Notes: generated from the letters alone by a model not told the origin. Shown: positions 42,253 to 51,211, counted from the stretch's first letter. The stretch is DNA of 64,000 nucleotides from HXMU1420-2 sp034670145 (GCA_034670145.1 JAXMOA010000015.1:106636-170635); one strand, 5' to 3'. Translations and numbers: made by a program.

Positions 42253-43269
42253 TTGGTTAGAAGTATCGCGGTTCTGTTGAGCCTTGCCACTCCTGTTATT
42301 GCCGAAGTTCCAGAGGTTGTCACTGACATCGCTCCGGTGCACGGTTTGGTATCGCAGGTGATGGAAGGCGTGGGCTCCCCCGCCTTGTTATTGCGTCAGG
42401 GGCAATCCCCTCACTCATATTCCATGCGCCCGTCCGAGGCGCGCAGCCTCGAAAACGCCGACCTTGTATTCTGGGTTGGAGAGGGGCTGACCCCATGGTT
42501 GGCCAAACCGCTTAACGCACTCGCGACAGGGGCCACAAGCATAGAGTTGCTAGAGGTCAAGGACCTGCCGCTGCTGGGTTTTGATGACGATGGGGAAGAG
42601 GACGATCATGATGATCATGACGATCACGCCGCTGGCGAGGATGATCATGAGGATGCGCATGACAAAGATCATGACGCAGACCACGATTCGGAACATGAGA
42701 CGGATCATGAACAGGCGGCCGATCACGACGATCACCACCACCACGGCGACGTGGACCCTCATGCCTGGCTGAACCCGCAGATCGCCCAGGTCTGGCTGGC
42801 TGTCATTGCCGATACTTTGTCCACTGCCGATCCTGAAAACGCGACCCGCTATCACAACAACGCCAAAGCAGCACAAGAGAGCCTGGCGGAATTGGACGCA
42901 CAGCTGGCGACTGATCTGACTGCGGTCCAGCAAGAGCCCTTTGTGGCCTTTCACGACGCCTATAAATACCTCGAAGTACGCTATGGTCTGACCAATGCGG
43001 GCACCGTCTCGCCCGGCGATGCCACTCGACCGGGCGCCGCGCAATTGTCTCATCTCAAAAAGGAAATCGCGGACCGAGGCATTCGTTGTGGTTTTGCCGA
43101 GCCACAATATGACCCCGCCTTGTTGGAGGTCGCCGGAGAAGGTTCAGAACTGAAGATTTCGGTTTTGGATCCGCTGGGTACGGATCTGGAGTTGGGTGTC
43201 GGGTTTTACCCAGAATTGATGCGCTCGATTTCTGGGGCTTTGATCGGATGCCTGGCCGACAACGGTTAA
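42253..43269 (+). CDS. znuA: Zinc ABC transporter substrate-binding protein
   Basis: 338 residues. The start is TTG with GGAGAG about 5 bp upstream; a short signal peptide follows (IAVLLSLATPVIA). Zinc ligands are expected in SPHSYSMRPSEA, DPHAWLNP and FHDAYKYLE. Between them lies a long acidic His-rich loop (residues about 113-165, rich in HDDHDD units) that gathers zinc in ZnuA proteins. It delivers Zn to ZnuB. Divergent from zur across the Zur box. Confidence 0.93.
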   Translation: MVRSIAVLLSLATPVIAEVPEVVTDIAPVHGLVSQVMEGVGSPALLLRQGQSPHSYSMRPSEARSLENADLVFWVGEGLTPWLAKPLNALATGATSIELLEVKDLPLLGFDDDGEEDDHDDHDDHAAGEDDHEDAHDKDHDADHDSEHETDHEQAADHDDHHHHGDVDPHAWLNPQIAQVWLAVIADTLSTADPENATRYHNNAKAAQESLAELDAQLATDLTAVQQEPFVAFHDAYKYLEVRYGLTNAGTVSPGDATRPGAAQLSHLKKEIADRGIRCGFAEPQYDPALLEVAGEGSELKISVLDPLGTDLELGVGFYPELMRSISGALIGCLADNG

Positions 43270-43340
43270 CGCCCGATTTGGTTTGCGGCCTGAACCAGGG
43301 CTGCAAACCAAGGTCCCAGGCGCCGCTTTGCGGATAGGTG

Positions 43341-43802
43341 TCAGGCGGCCATCTTACACCGGGCGCCGCAATAGCGGTTGCCCAACATGCCATCCCGCCT
43401 CGTGTTGTCATTCGCCGCCATATGTGGGCCTGGATCGCTCAATTGGTCAAATCCATCATGCACCAGAGTCACACGCGTGCCTTCCGACTCTGGCTCGAAC
43501 CGGACAGTGACCTGCGTGGTTTCTGACCGGTCTCGGTTTACATACCAATCAAAGGCAAATCGCTCGCCTGGTCTCCATTCTGTGATTGTTGCCCATTCAG
43601 ATGACGCTCCATCTGGCATGGTTTCGACAATCTTTCCGCCTTCTTGTTCTTGGACGGTGACATCCATTGACGGCGCGTCTTGCCCGTCTGACTCGAAGTG
43701 GGGTTCGGCAGGCCACCAGGATGCAAAACCCTTGGTGAATAGACGAAACGCCTCTTTCGGAGGGAGTGGCACAATCACAGTCTTTTCGATGGCAGGGATC
43801 AT
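43341..43802 (-). CDS. SRPBCC (AHSA1-like) domain protein
   Basis: 153 residues. The AHSA1 part (IEKTVIVPLPPKEAFRLFTK, FASWWPAEPHFES, WRPGERFAFDWYVNR, VTLVHDGFDQL) is clear. The last ~35 residues (ANDNTRRDGMLGNRYCGAR) lack the usual Gly-Trp ending of the family, so the 3' end may be altered. The start at ATG 43802 overlaps the ArsR stop by 4 bp (ATGA); the longer frame upstream is not used. Pairs of ArsR and SRPBCC genes are common, and the small molecule is usually unknown. Confidence 0.82.
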   Translation of the reverse strand: MIPAIEKTVIVPLPPKEAFRLFTKGFASWWPAEPHFESDGQDAPSMDVTVQEQEGGKIVETMPDGASSEWATITEWRPGERFAFDWYVNRDRSETTQVTVRFEPESEGTRVTLVHDGFDQLSDPGPHMAANDNTRRDGMLGNRYCGARCKMAA

Positions 43803-44146
43803 TCGGTGTCTCCTTGGGTCTCGGATTGGCTCGCCTGATGCTGCGCCTCGGCGGCGAAATTGCACAGCGCATCATCCCAAAGCTGGTCGAGGTATGCCCG
43901 CAAATCCGCGACCGCAGCAGGCGCAATGGCATAAAGCCTGCGGGTGCCTTGGCGCGAAACTGACAGCAGTCCGCAATCTGAGAGGATTTTCAGATGTTGG
44001 GACACCGCCGGGCGCGAAACCGGCAATTTCTGAGCCAGCTCCCCCACAGATTGCGCTCCGCCCCGCAAATGGCCCACAATCGACCTGCGCGTTGGATCGG
44101 AAAGTGCAGATAAAACTGTCTCCGGGGTTTTAATTCCGTAAGTCAT
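43799..44146 (-). CDS. ArsR-family transcriptional regulator
   Basis: 115 residues with a winged helix: SALSDPTRRSIVGHLRGGAQ, SVGELAQKLPVSRPAVSQHL, KILSDCGLLSVSRQGTRRLY. There is no metal-type CxC motif, so it is of the non-metal group often paired with SRPBCC partners. A perfect 15-bp palindrome directly precedes its ATG. It overlaps the SRPBCC gene by 4 bp. Confidence 0.87.
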   Translation of the reverse strand: MTYGIKTPETVLSALSDPTRRSIVGHLRGGAQSVGELAQKLPVSRPAVSQHLKILSDCGLLSVSRQGTRRLYAIAPAAVADLRAYLDQLWDDALCNFAAEAQHQASQSETQGDTE

Positions 44147-44161
44147 TACTTACGGTAAGTA
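44147..44161. promoter_or_regulatory. ArsR operator palindrome
   Basis: TACTTACGGTAAGTA is a perfect palindrome (arms TACTTAC/GTAAGTA) touching the arsR-type start codon. Further copies of the half-site lie beside it (CGTAAGT at 44138-44144 and ACTTAC at 44165-44170). It is a probable autoregulatory operator. Confidence 0.65.
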
Positions 44162-44286
44162 TTGACTTACATGTTTGTCAAGTTGAAACCTGAAACCCCA
44201 GCGGCCCTTGAAGGTCGACATGGGGGCCACTAAGACTCTTTTGAACCGGTCGCGCGACGACCATTGGAAATGAAAAGGCAGGCAAG

Positions 44287-44916
44287 ATGCACGATCCCGT
44301 CGACACATACATGAACTTGGTGCCTATGGTGGTCGAGCAGACCAGCCGTGGCGAGCGTTCCTACGATATTTTCTCCAGACTGCTCAAAGAGCGGATCATT
44401 TTCATCAACGGTCCGATTCATGACGGAATGAGCCATCTGATCGTGGCCCAGTTGTTGCATTTGGAGGCAGAGAATCCTTCCAAAGAGATCTCAATCTATA
44501 TCAACAGCCCAGGGGGCGTAGTGACCTCTGGTTTGTCGATTTACGATACAATGCAGTATATTCGGCCAAAATGTTCCACACTCGTGATCGGGCAGGCGGC
44601 TTCGATGGGGTCACTCTTGTTGGCTGGTGGAGAGGCCGGGATGCGCTTTTCGTTGCCCAATTCACGGATCATGGTGCATCAACCGTCCGGTGGATTCCAG
44701 GGCCAGGCCAGTGACATCATGATTCACGCCGCCGAGACGCAAAAGCTGAAAGATCGCCTGAACGATATTTATGTAAAACATACAGGCCAGTCGAAAAAGG
44801 CGATCGAAAAGGCGTTGGACCGCGACAACTTCATGTCTCCTGAAGAGGCGAAGGAATGGGGTCATATCGACGAAATCGTCGAAAGCCGTTCCAAGGCTGA
44901 TGAGCCCGAGGCATAA
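44287..44916 (+). CDS. clpP: ATP-dependent Clp protease proteolytic subunit
   Basis: 209 residues, the full ClpP fold. Catalytic triad Ser106 (GQAASMGS), His131 (MVHQPSGG) and Asp180 (ALDRDNF). INSPGGVVTSGL is the oxyanion-strand motif. AAAAGGCAGG lies upstream of the ATG. It forms the tetradecameric barrel fed by ClpX, encoded 139 bp downstream. Confidence 0.96.
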   Translation: MHDPVDTYMNLVPMVVEQTSRGERSYDIFSRLLKERIIFINGPIHDGMSHLIVAQLLHLEAENPSKEISIYINSPGGVVTSGLSIYDTMQYIRPKCSTLVIGQAASMGSLLLAGGEAGMRFSLPNSRIMVHQPSGGFQGQASDIMIHAAETQKLKDRLNDIYVKHTGQSKKAIEKALDRDNFMSPEEAKEWGHIDEIVESRSKADEPEA

Positions 44917-44928
44917 TCACCAGAGATT

Positions 44929-44957
44929 GATCACGTCTGGCAAAGCTGGACGTGATC
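44929..44957 (+). terminator. Hairpin between clpP and clpX
   Basis: GATCACGTC and GACGTGATC, perfect 9-bp arms with an 11-nt loop, 13 nt after the clpP stop; only GATTTT follows. Partial termination or transcript processing between clpP and clpX is likely. Confidence 0.6.
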
Positions 44958-45055
44958 GCTGATTTTGAGATTGTCGCGCCTTGCCCACTGGCCTAAGCTG
45001 TTTCAACACGCTTTGCCCGGGTCGGGGCGAGCGACTGAAAACCGAAAGGTGGACC

Positions 45056-46324
45056 ATGGCAACGAATTCCGGCGGCGACAGCAAAAATACGCTTTACTGT
45101 AGTTTTTGCGGCAAGAGCCAGCATGAAGTGCGCAAATTGATTGCCGGTCCGACCGTGTTCATCTGTGATGAGTGCGTCGAACTGTGCATGGATATCATCC
45201 GAGAAGAAACCAAGGCCAGCGGGCTGAAGGCTTCGGATGGGGTTCCAACACCCAAAGATATCTGTGAAGTGCTGGACGATTACGTAATCGGGCAGGCGAT
45301 GGCCAAGCGTGTGCTGTCGGTTGCGGTGCACAATCACTATAAACGTCTCAATCATGCCCAAAAGGCGGGCAATGATATTGAGTTGGCGAAATCGAACATC
45401 CTGCTGGTTGGGCCGACGGGCTGTGGCAAGACCTTGCTGGCCCAGACGCTGGCGCGGATTTTGGATGTGCCGTTCACGATGGCCGATGCGACGACGCTGA
45501 CAGAGGCGGGGTATGTGGGCGAGGATGTGGAGAATATCATCCTCAAGCTGCTCCAGTCTTCGGAGTATAATGTTGAGCGGGCCCAGCGTGGGATTGTCTA
45601 TATTGATGAAGTCGACAAGATCACCCGCAAATCCGAGAACCCGTCGATCACACGCGATGTGTCGGGGGAAGGGGTTCAGCAGGCGCTGTTGAAACTGATG
45701 GAAGGCACCGTCGCGAGCGTGCCGCCCCAAGGTGGGCGCAAGCATCCGCAGCAGGAATTCCTGCAGGTGGATACGACAAATATCCTGTTCATCTGTGGCG
45801 GCGCGTTTGCTGGTCTGGACAAGATCATTGCTCAGCGTGGCAAAGGGTCGGCCATGGGATTCGGCGCGGATGTGCGCGATAATGACGACAGAAATGTGGG
45901 CGAGCTGTTCAAGGAACTGGAGCCTGAGGATTTGTTGAAGTTCGGGTTGATCCCTGAATTTGTCGGCCGCTTGCCGGTTCTGGCGACCCTCGAAGATCTG
46001 GATGAGGGCGCGCTGGTCGAGATTTTGACCACGCCAAAGAATGCTCTGGTCAAACAGTATCAGCGGTTGTTCGAGCTGGAAGATACCGAGCTTTTGTTCA
46101 CCGATGATGCCCTGTCCGCGATCGCGAAACGGGCGATCGCGCGCAAGACCGGTGCACGGGGATTGCGCTCGATTCTGGAAGACATCCTGCTGGATACGAT
46201 GTTCGAACTTCCGGGTCTGGAAAGCGTGCATCAGGTGGTGGTGAATGAGGAATCCGTGAACTCGGATGCGGCGCCTTTGATGATCCATACCGACGCCGAT
46301 AAAGAGCCTGCAACAGCCGGCTGA
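45056..46324 (+). CDS. clpX: ATP-dependent Clp protease ATP-binding subunit
   Basis: 422 residues, the AAA+ unfoldase. The N-terminal C4 zinc-binding domain is visible (CSFCGKSQHEV ... CDECVELC). Walker A GPTGCGKT, Walker B IVYIDEVDKI, sensor region and the IGF-type loop area follow. I start at MATNSGGDSKNTLYC; the frame extends 25 codons upstream without a good site. It unfolds substrates for ClpP and in alphaproteobacteria drives cell-cycle proteolysis. Confidence 0.96.
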   Translation: MATNSGGDSKNTLYCSFCGKSQHEVRKLIAGPTVFICDECVELCMDIIREETKASGLKASDGVPTPKDICEVLDDYVIGQAMAKRVLSVAVHNHYKRLNHAQKAGNDIELAKSNILLVGPTGCGKTLLAQTLARILDVPFTMADATTLTEAGYVGEDVENIILKLLQSSEYNVERAQRGIVYIDEVDKITRKSENPSITRDVSGEGVQQALLKLMEGTVASVPPQGGRKHPQQEFLQVDTTNILFICGGAFAGLDKIIAQRGKGSAMGFGADVRDNDDRNVGELFKELEPEDLLKFGLIPEFVGRLPVLATLEDLDEGALVEILTTPKNALVKQYQRLFELEDTELLFTDDALSAIAKRAIARKTGARGLRSILEDILLDTMFELPGLESVHQVVVNEESVNSDAAPLMIHTDADKEPATAG

Positions 46325-46359
46325 GGCCGGGTCTGAGCCTCGGAAAATGATTGATTTGG

Positions 46360-46385
46360 CCCCATGTCCCAGCTGGGACATGGGG
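46360..46385 (+). terminator. clpX terminator, 26-bp perfect palindrome
   Basis: Arms CCCCATGTCCCAG and CTGGGACATGGGG abut with no spacer; in RNA the stem would be about 11 bp with an AGCU-type loop. TTAAGTATTTGTTTTAT follows, giving a T-rich tail. It lies 35 nt after the clpX stop. Confidence 0.8.
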
Positions 46386-46579
46386 TTAAGTATTTGTTTT
46401 ATATGAAATATCCGAATCTACAGCGCACTACGAAACACCTGAATCACGTGACGCTGCCGGGAATCAAAGATTTCAACGCGCCACGAGAAACCATGTGTTT
46501 CTAGTCTCTCGCACTCTGCCTTAGTGACCCGGGACAGGACGCCATTTTCGCCCTTTGCGCCGTGGCGCGGATCGTTTGG

Positions 46580-47791
46580 TCAGCCGGCCTTGGAAGCGGA
46601 TTCGCCTGGCGACGATTGCGCCAGCGCGGGGTCCAGGGCCTCGGACGGATTTTGGCCGGGGGTGTGGACCCGATAGCTGAGCCCGGGGCGATTGCTTTGG
46701 CTGAGGTCGGCGAGAACGTCCGCCTCTGTCAGGGCAGGCCAGGGGGCGGCGGGTTCGATAAATCCGGCCTCGGTCAGGCGGGACTGGATGGCGGGATAGT
46801 CTGGCTCTCCGCGAGCGAAACGGGGCTTTTCGAAGCCTTCGGGGCGCCAGGAGCGACGCACCTCGTTCAGGATGAGCGGCTCAAACTCTCCGAAAGCGCG
46901 CACGTGATCAGCGATGTATTTGGTGGCATTGGAGCGGCGGCGGACGATGACTGCCAGTTCCTGGCTGGGCCGGGCCACAAGGCCGAACATATGGATGGCC
47001 GAGCCTTCGCTGGCGATGACCTGACGGGCGGCGCGGTAGTGGGCGATCTGCGTGCGCAGGTCGTGCTGCTGGGGGTGGAAGATGTGATAGCCGTGCTCTT
47101 GCAGGCGGGATTCGAATTGCGCCTCGCAGATCAGGGCGCCCTTGGTCGGGCCAATGGCGCTGCGGCTGATATAGAGGCGTTCGGGCCCGTCGGGCGCGAC
47201 ATCGGGCGCGAAATCATTGCGGTAGAAGTCTCGGCAGGCCTTGGTGCCCTGCATGATCCGGCCGATGCCCAGCCCCTGTCCGGGGACGATCAGATTGTCG
47301 ACCTGCATCGGTTTGGTCAGGAGCCGGGCCTGTGCCCCGGCGAGGCCAAAGAAATCGCGGTGAAAGCCGGTGAGCGTATCGCCGTATTTGGGGCTTTTGG
47401 GGATGAAGAGAACCCCGTCAAAATCCCCCTCAGCCGCGGATTGGCCCCAGAGGCGTCCGGTGCTTTCGACAATGAAATGCCCGAAGTGCCGCCACAGCAC
47501 GCCGCCCCAAAGCCAGCGGCCCGGCAGGCGTTCTGGCGGTGTGTCGGGCATATCGGGTTGCGTGGTGATTTCCTGATCCTTGCGCCATAGGGCGCCGGCG
47601 GCCACGTAGCTGCCATCGCGGCGCAGCACCCCGGCCTTTTGTATGAACAGGCGGCTTTCGGGTGGCACGACGATGGCCTTGCGCACGCGGTGGGTGCGTG
47701 TGGCCCAGCCCCGAAACGGGTTTGGGGCGCGCAAATCAGGCTCTGCCGGGAGGTCAGGTGCGGAAGCCGTAGGGGTTTGATGTGCCGTCAT
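46580..47791 (-). CDS. Family 61 glycosyltransferase
   Basis: 403 residues from ATG 47791; a longer frame upstream would run through the NDUFA12 promoter region and is rejected. The GT61 (formerly DUF563) features are GRWLWGGVLWRHFGHFIVES (about residues 90-109), ERLYISRSAIGPTKG and ASEGSAIHMFGLVARP. Such enzymes transfer pentose or other sugars onto capsule or LPS glycans in bacteria. No neighbouring polysaccharide genes. It is convergent with clpX and divergent from the NDUFA12 gene. Confidence 0.82.
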   Translation of the reverse strand: MTAHQTPTASAPDLPAEPDLRAPNPFRGWATRTHRVRKAIVVPPESRLFIQKAGVLRRDGSYVAAGALWRKDQEITTQPDMPDTPPERLPGRWLWGGVLWRHFGHFIVESTGRLWGQSAAEGDFDGVLFIPKSPKYGDTLTGFHRDFFGLAGAQARLLTKPMQVDNLIVPGQGLGIGRIMQGTKACRDFYRNDFAPDVAPDGPERLYISRSAIGPTKGALICEAQFESRLQEHGYHIFHPQQHDLRTQIAHYRAARQVIASEGSAIHMFGLVARPSQELAVIVRRRSNATKYIADHVRAFGEFEPLILNEVRRSWRPEGFEKPRFARGEPDYPAIQSRLTEAGFIEPAAPWPALTEADVLADLSQSNRPGLSYRVHTPGQNPSEALDPALAQSSPGESASKAG

Positions 47792-48020
47792 GGTCTGGGG
47801 GGACCTGTGTTGTTGGAGCTGCTGCGACGCCGGTTTGTCCGGTATTTGTGTTTCTGGATCTGTAACATCTGCGAGGACAATTGTCGCGGTGAAAGCAAAG
47901 ATTGGGTGAAGCTGCGGCAAATTAATGGTTTGGTCGGCATGATTGTGTCGACAACACGTGCAGCACTGGACCTTGTACCGCCCTTGGGGCATAAACCGGC
48001 CAAACAGTTCGGAGTCCTCT

Positions 48021-48404
48021 ATGAGCTTGTCGACCAATATTCTTCGCGCCTTGACCTGGTGGAACGGTCAGACGTTGAACACCCAGCTTTGGACGCGCCG
48101 TCATGGTGTGAAAGTGGGCGAGGATGATGCCGGTAACATCTATTACCGCACGGCGGATGATTCCCGGCGCTGGGTCATCTTTAACGGTGAGGCCGAGGCC
48201 AGCCGGGTGAACCCGGATTGGCATGGTTGGCTGCACAAGACATGGGACGAGCCGCCCACGGAAAAGCCATTGGCGCATAAATCCTGGGAAAAGCCGCATG
48301 AGCCGAACCTGACGGGGACAGCGATGGCCTATGCGCCATCCGGGTCCCTGCGCCAGTCTGCGCCTGCGGCGCGGACGGATTACGAGGCGTGGAGCCCCGA
48401 ATAA
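48021..48404 (+). CDS. NDUFA12-like subunit of NADH:ubiquinone oxidoreductase
   Basis: 127 residues of the B17.2/NDUFA12 family, a supernumerary complex I subunit conserved in alphaproteobacteria. RRHGVKVGEDDAGNIYYRT, RRWVIFNGEAEASRVNPDW and HGWLHKTWDEPP are highly characteristic. GGAG lies 6 bp before ATG 48021. It is followed 1 bp later by mlaD. The protein binds the peripheral arm of complex I. Confidence 0.92.
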   Translation: MSLSTNILRALTWWNGQTLNTQLWTRRHGVKVGEDDAGNIYYRTADDSRRWVIFNGEAEASRVNPDWHGWLHKTWDEPPTEKPLAHKSWEKPHEPNLTGTAMAYAPSGSLRQSAPAARTDYEAWSPE

Positions 48405-48405
48405 G

Positions 48406-48855
48406 ATGGCGTCAAACACAACCGAGGTGATCGTTGGCGGTCTGGTTCTGGCTGGAGCGCTGGGATTCGCTGTTTATGCCGGGCAGGCGACGGGATATTC
48501 GAGTGGCGGCTCGGGCTATGAGCTGCGCGCGTCGTTTCGTTCGCTCGAAGGGGTGAGCGTTGGCAGCGATGTGCGTCTGGCCGGGGTCAAGATTGGCGCT
48601 GTGACGGACATGGAGCTGGACGTGGAGACCTATCGCGCAGAGGCGAAGGTGCAGATTCGCGATGGCATTGAGATTCCGGATGACAGTGCGATTGTGATTT
48701 CATCCGAGGGTTTGTTGGGCGGCAATTTTGTCGAGATCATGCCCGGCGGGTCGCCGTTCTATTTTGCGGCTGGGGATGAGTTCAGCGATACGCAGGGTGC
48801 GGTCAGTTTGATTTCGCTGCTGGTCAAGTTTGTGGCCGGCGACGGCGGGAATTGA
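48406..48855 (+). CDS. mlaD: MlaD-family lipid-transport protein
   Basis: 149 residues. One N-terminal membrane anchor (about 8-26, VIVGGLVLAGALGFAVYAG) and an MCE domain (YELRASFRSLEGVSVGSDVR, LAGVKIGAV, SSEGLLGGNFVEIMPGG). It forms the periplasmic hexamer of the Mla retrograde phospholipid path. The other mla genes are not in the window. Starts 1 bp after the NDUFA12 stop. Confidence 0.9.
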   Translation: MASNTTEVIVGGLVLAGALGFAVYAGQATGYSSGGSGYELRASFRSLEGVSVGSDVRLAGVKIGAVTDMELDVETYRAEAKVQIRDGIEIPDDSAIVISSEGLLGGNFVEIMPGGSPFYFAAGDEFSDTQGAVSLISLLVKFVAGDGGN

Positions 48856-48857
48856 GT

Positions 48858-49220
48858 ATGATTCGCGCGCTGGCGGTTTTGGCGGCTCTGGTGCTGCCGG
48901 TGATGGCGTTTGCGCAGGAGAATACGTTGACCGGGCAGGGTGCGTTGTTGCGTGCGCTGGACAAGGTGAATGGTCAGACCGAGGATCTGGAGCTGCGCAG
49001 CGGTCAGGCCGGGGCTGCTTATGGGCTGGAAATTGACATGATCGAGTGTCGTTATCCGGCCGAGAACCCTACGGGGGATGCCTTTGCCTATCTGGTGATA
49101 CGGGATGAGGGGCAGTCGGATATCATTTTTGAAGGGTGGATGATTGCGTCCTCGCCTGCGTTGAGTGCGATGGAACATGCGCGTTATGACGTTTGGGTGT
49201 TGCGCTGTATCACGTCCTGA
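48858..49220 (+). CDS. DUF2155 periplasmic protein
   Basis: 120 residues. Signal peptide (IRALAVLAALVLPVMAFA) then the DUF2155 domain: ALLRALDKVNGQTEDLELRS, IECRYPAENPTGDAFAYLVI, FEGWMIASSPALSAMEHARY, DVWVLRC. Two Cys could form a disulfide. I start at ATG 48858 rather than TTG 48852. Its 3' end overlaps the convergent aat gene by 37 bp. The family function is unknown; position beside mlaD suggests an envelope role. Confidence 0.85.
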   Translation: MIRALAVLAALVLPVMAFAQENTLTGQGALLRALDKVNGQTEDLELRSGQAGAAYGLEIDMIECRYPAENPTGDAFAYLVIRDEGQSDIIFEGWMIASSPALSAMEHARYDVWVLRCITS

Positions 49221-49816
49221 GCGGTTGGGATTTCAGGTGCGTTGAAGTCGGCCCGGCGGGGCAGGGCGTTTTGCAGGCGTTGGCGGTAGTCGGCGCGGGG
49301 GATTTCGATGGCGCCGAGGCTGGCCAGGTGTGGCGTTAGAAATTGTGTATCCAGCAGTGTGAAATTCGCGAGCCTTAACCTGTCGACCAGGTAGGCGAGG
49401 GCGATTTTGGAGGCGTTGGGGCGGGCGGAGAACATGCTTTCTCCGAAGAAAGCCGAGCCGAGGGTGACGCCGTAGAGGCCTCCGATGAGGGTGGTGTCCT
49501 GCCAGACTTCGAGAGAGTGGGCGCTGTTGATCCGGTGTAATGCGATGTAATGGCTGCGGATTTCGGCGTTGATCCAGGTGTCTTCGCGGTCGGCGCAGGC
49601 GTCGATGACGGCGGCGAAATCGGTGTTGATGGTGATGCGGTGGTTGCCCCGGCGCATGCAGCGGGCGAGGGAGCGGGAGATGTGGAAGCCGTGCAGTGGG
49701 ATGATGCCGCGCCGTTTGGGGTCGACCCAGTAGATCTCTGGGTCGTCGCGGTGGTCTGCCATTGGGAACACGCCCTGTGCGTAGCCGTGCAGCAGAATTT
49801 CGGGCGTTATGGTCAT
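49184..49816 (-). CDS. aat: Leucyl/phenylalanyl-tRNA-protein transferase
   Basis: 210 residues. It attaches Leu or Phe to proteins with N-terminal Arg or Lys, marking them for ClpAP (N-degron route). HGYAQGVFPMADHRDDPEIY, RRGIIPLHGFHISRSL and GGLYGVTLGSAFFGESMFS are diagnostic. It is 31 bp downstream of accC on the same strand. The tail overlaps the DUF2155 gene. Confidence 0.94.
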   Translation of the reverse strand: MTITPEILLHGYAQGVFPMADHRDDPEIYWVDPKRRGIIPLHGFHISRSLARCMRRGNHRITINTDFAAVIDACADREDTWINAEIRSHYIALHRINSAHSLEVWQDTTLIGGLYGVTLGSAFFGESMFSARPNASKIALAYLVDRLRLANFTLLDTQFLTPHLASLGAIEIPRADYRQRLQNALPRRADFNAPEIPTAQDVIQRNTQTS

Positions 49817-49847
49817 TTCTGGATCGCCTGCCGGGTCGGTCGCGCGG

Positions 49848-51200
49848 CTAGAAATCTGACGCGTGTTGTTCCAGCCATTTTTCGAGCCAGTGGATATTGT
49901 AGGTGCCTTTGTGGATATCGGCCTCGGCGAGGAGGGCGTCGAACAGGGGCACGGTGGTATCCACGCCGTCGATGATCAGCTCGCCCAGGGCGCGGTGCAG
50001 ACGGGCGAGGGCCTCGGGGCGGTCACGGCCGTGGACGATCAGTTTGGCGATCAGGCTGTCGTAGTAGGGCGGGATGGAGTAGCCGTCGTAGAGGGCGCTG
50101 TCCATCCGCACGCCAAGCCCGCCGGGGACGTGGAAATGGGTGATCTTGCCGGGGCAGGGCGAGAAATTCGGGAGTTTCTCGGCGTTGATGCGGACTTCGA
50201 TGGCGTGGCCGTTGATGTGCAGGTCGTCCTGGGAAAAGGACAGCGGCAGGCCGGCGGCGACGCGGATTTGTTCGCGCACGAGGTCGACGCCAAAGATGCT
50301 TTCGGTGACGGGATGTTCGACCTGGAGGCGGGTGTTCATTTCGATGAAGTAGAATTCGCCATTTTCGTAGAGGAATTCGATGGTGCCGGCGCCGATGTAG
50401 TTGATGCGCGCGACCGCTTCGGCGCAGGTTTTGCCGATCTCGGCGCGTTCTGCGGGCGAGATGCAGGGGCCGGGGGCCTCTTCGAAGACTTTCTGGTGAC
50501 GCCGTTGCAGCGAGCAGTCGCGCTCGCCCAGGTGAACGGCCTGGCCCTTGCCATCGCCAAAGACCTGAATTTCGATGTGGCGCGGAGTGGTCAGATATTT
50601 CTCGATATAGACTTCGTCGTTGCCAAAGGCGGCCTTGGCCTCGGCGCGGGCGGTTTGAAAGGCGCTTTCCATATCGGCTGCGGTCTGGGCGACCTTCATG
50701 CCGCGCCCGCCGCCGCCTGCGGTGGCTTTGACGATGACGGGATAGCCCATCTCGGCCCCCAGCGCCTGCGCCGCTTCGAGATCGGGCACGCCGCCTTCGG
50801 AGCCGGGCACGCAGGGCACGCCGAGGCGCTTCATGGTGTCCTTGGCGGTGATCTTGTCACCCATCACGCGGATATGTTCGGCGGTTGGGCCGATAAAGGT
50901 GATGCCGTGATCCTGAACCGCCTGCACGAAATTGGCATTCTCGGAGAGGAAGCCATAGCCCGGGTGGATCGCATCCGCGCCGGTCACTTCGCAGGCCGCA
51001 ATGATGCTGGCGGCGGAGAGATAGCTTTGTTGTCCGGGCGGGGGGCCGATGCAGATGCTTTCATCCGCCATGCGGACATGCATCGCGTCGCTGTCGGCAG
51101 TGGAGTGCACAGCCACGCTGGCAATGCCCATTTCGCGCGCGGCACGGATGATACGCAGGGCGATTTCGCCCCGGTTGGCGATCAGGATTTTTTCAAACAT
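49848..51200 (-). CDS. accC: Acetyl-CoA carboxylase biotin carboxylase subunit
   Basis: 450 residues, full length. It carboxylates biotin on AccB with ATP and bicarbonate. N-terminal KILIANRGEIALRIIRAARE, ATP-grasp loop KATAGGGGRGMK, EKYLTTPRHIEIQV, ERDCSLQRRHQKV and EMNTRLQVEHPVTE are all present. It lies 11 bp after accB. It commits acetyl-CoA to fatty acid synthesis. Confidence 0.97.
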   Translation of the reverse strand: MFEKILIANRGEIALRIIRAAREMGIASVAVHSTADSDAMHVRMADESICIGPPPGQQSYLSAASIIAACEVTGADAIHPGYGFLSENANFVQAVQDHGITFIGPTAEHIRVMGDKITAKDTMKRLGVPCVPGSEGGVPDLEAAQALGAEMGYPVIVKATAGGGGRGMKVAQTAADMESAFQTARAEAKAAFGNDEVYIEKYLTTPRHIEIQVFGDGKGQAVHLGERDCSLQRRHQKVFEEAPGPCISPAERAEIGKTCAEAVARINYIGAGTIEFLYENGEFYFIEMNTRLQVEHPVTESIFGVDLVREQIRVAAGLPLSFSQDDLHINGHAIEVRINAEKLPNFSPCPGKITHFHVPGGLGVRMDSALYDGYSIPPYYDSLIAKLIVHGRDRPEALARLHRALGELIIDGVDTTVPLFDALLAEADIHKGTYNIHWLEKWLEQHASDF

Positions 51201-51211
51201 GTCAGGACCAC

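Noticed and set aside
42581..42772. Possible short tandem repeat in znuA
   Set aside because: The GATCATGA-like repeats encode the His/Asp-rich zinc loop normal for ZnuA; not a separate element.
46562..47590. A 342-codon plus-strand frame opposite the GT61 gene
   Set aside because: The GT61 motifs are clear on the minus strand; the plus frame shows no family features.
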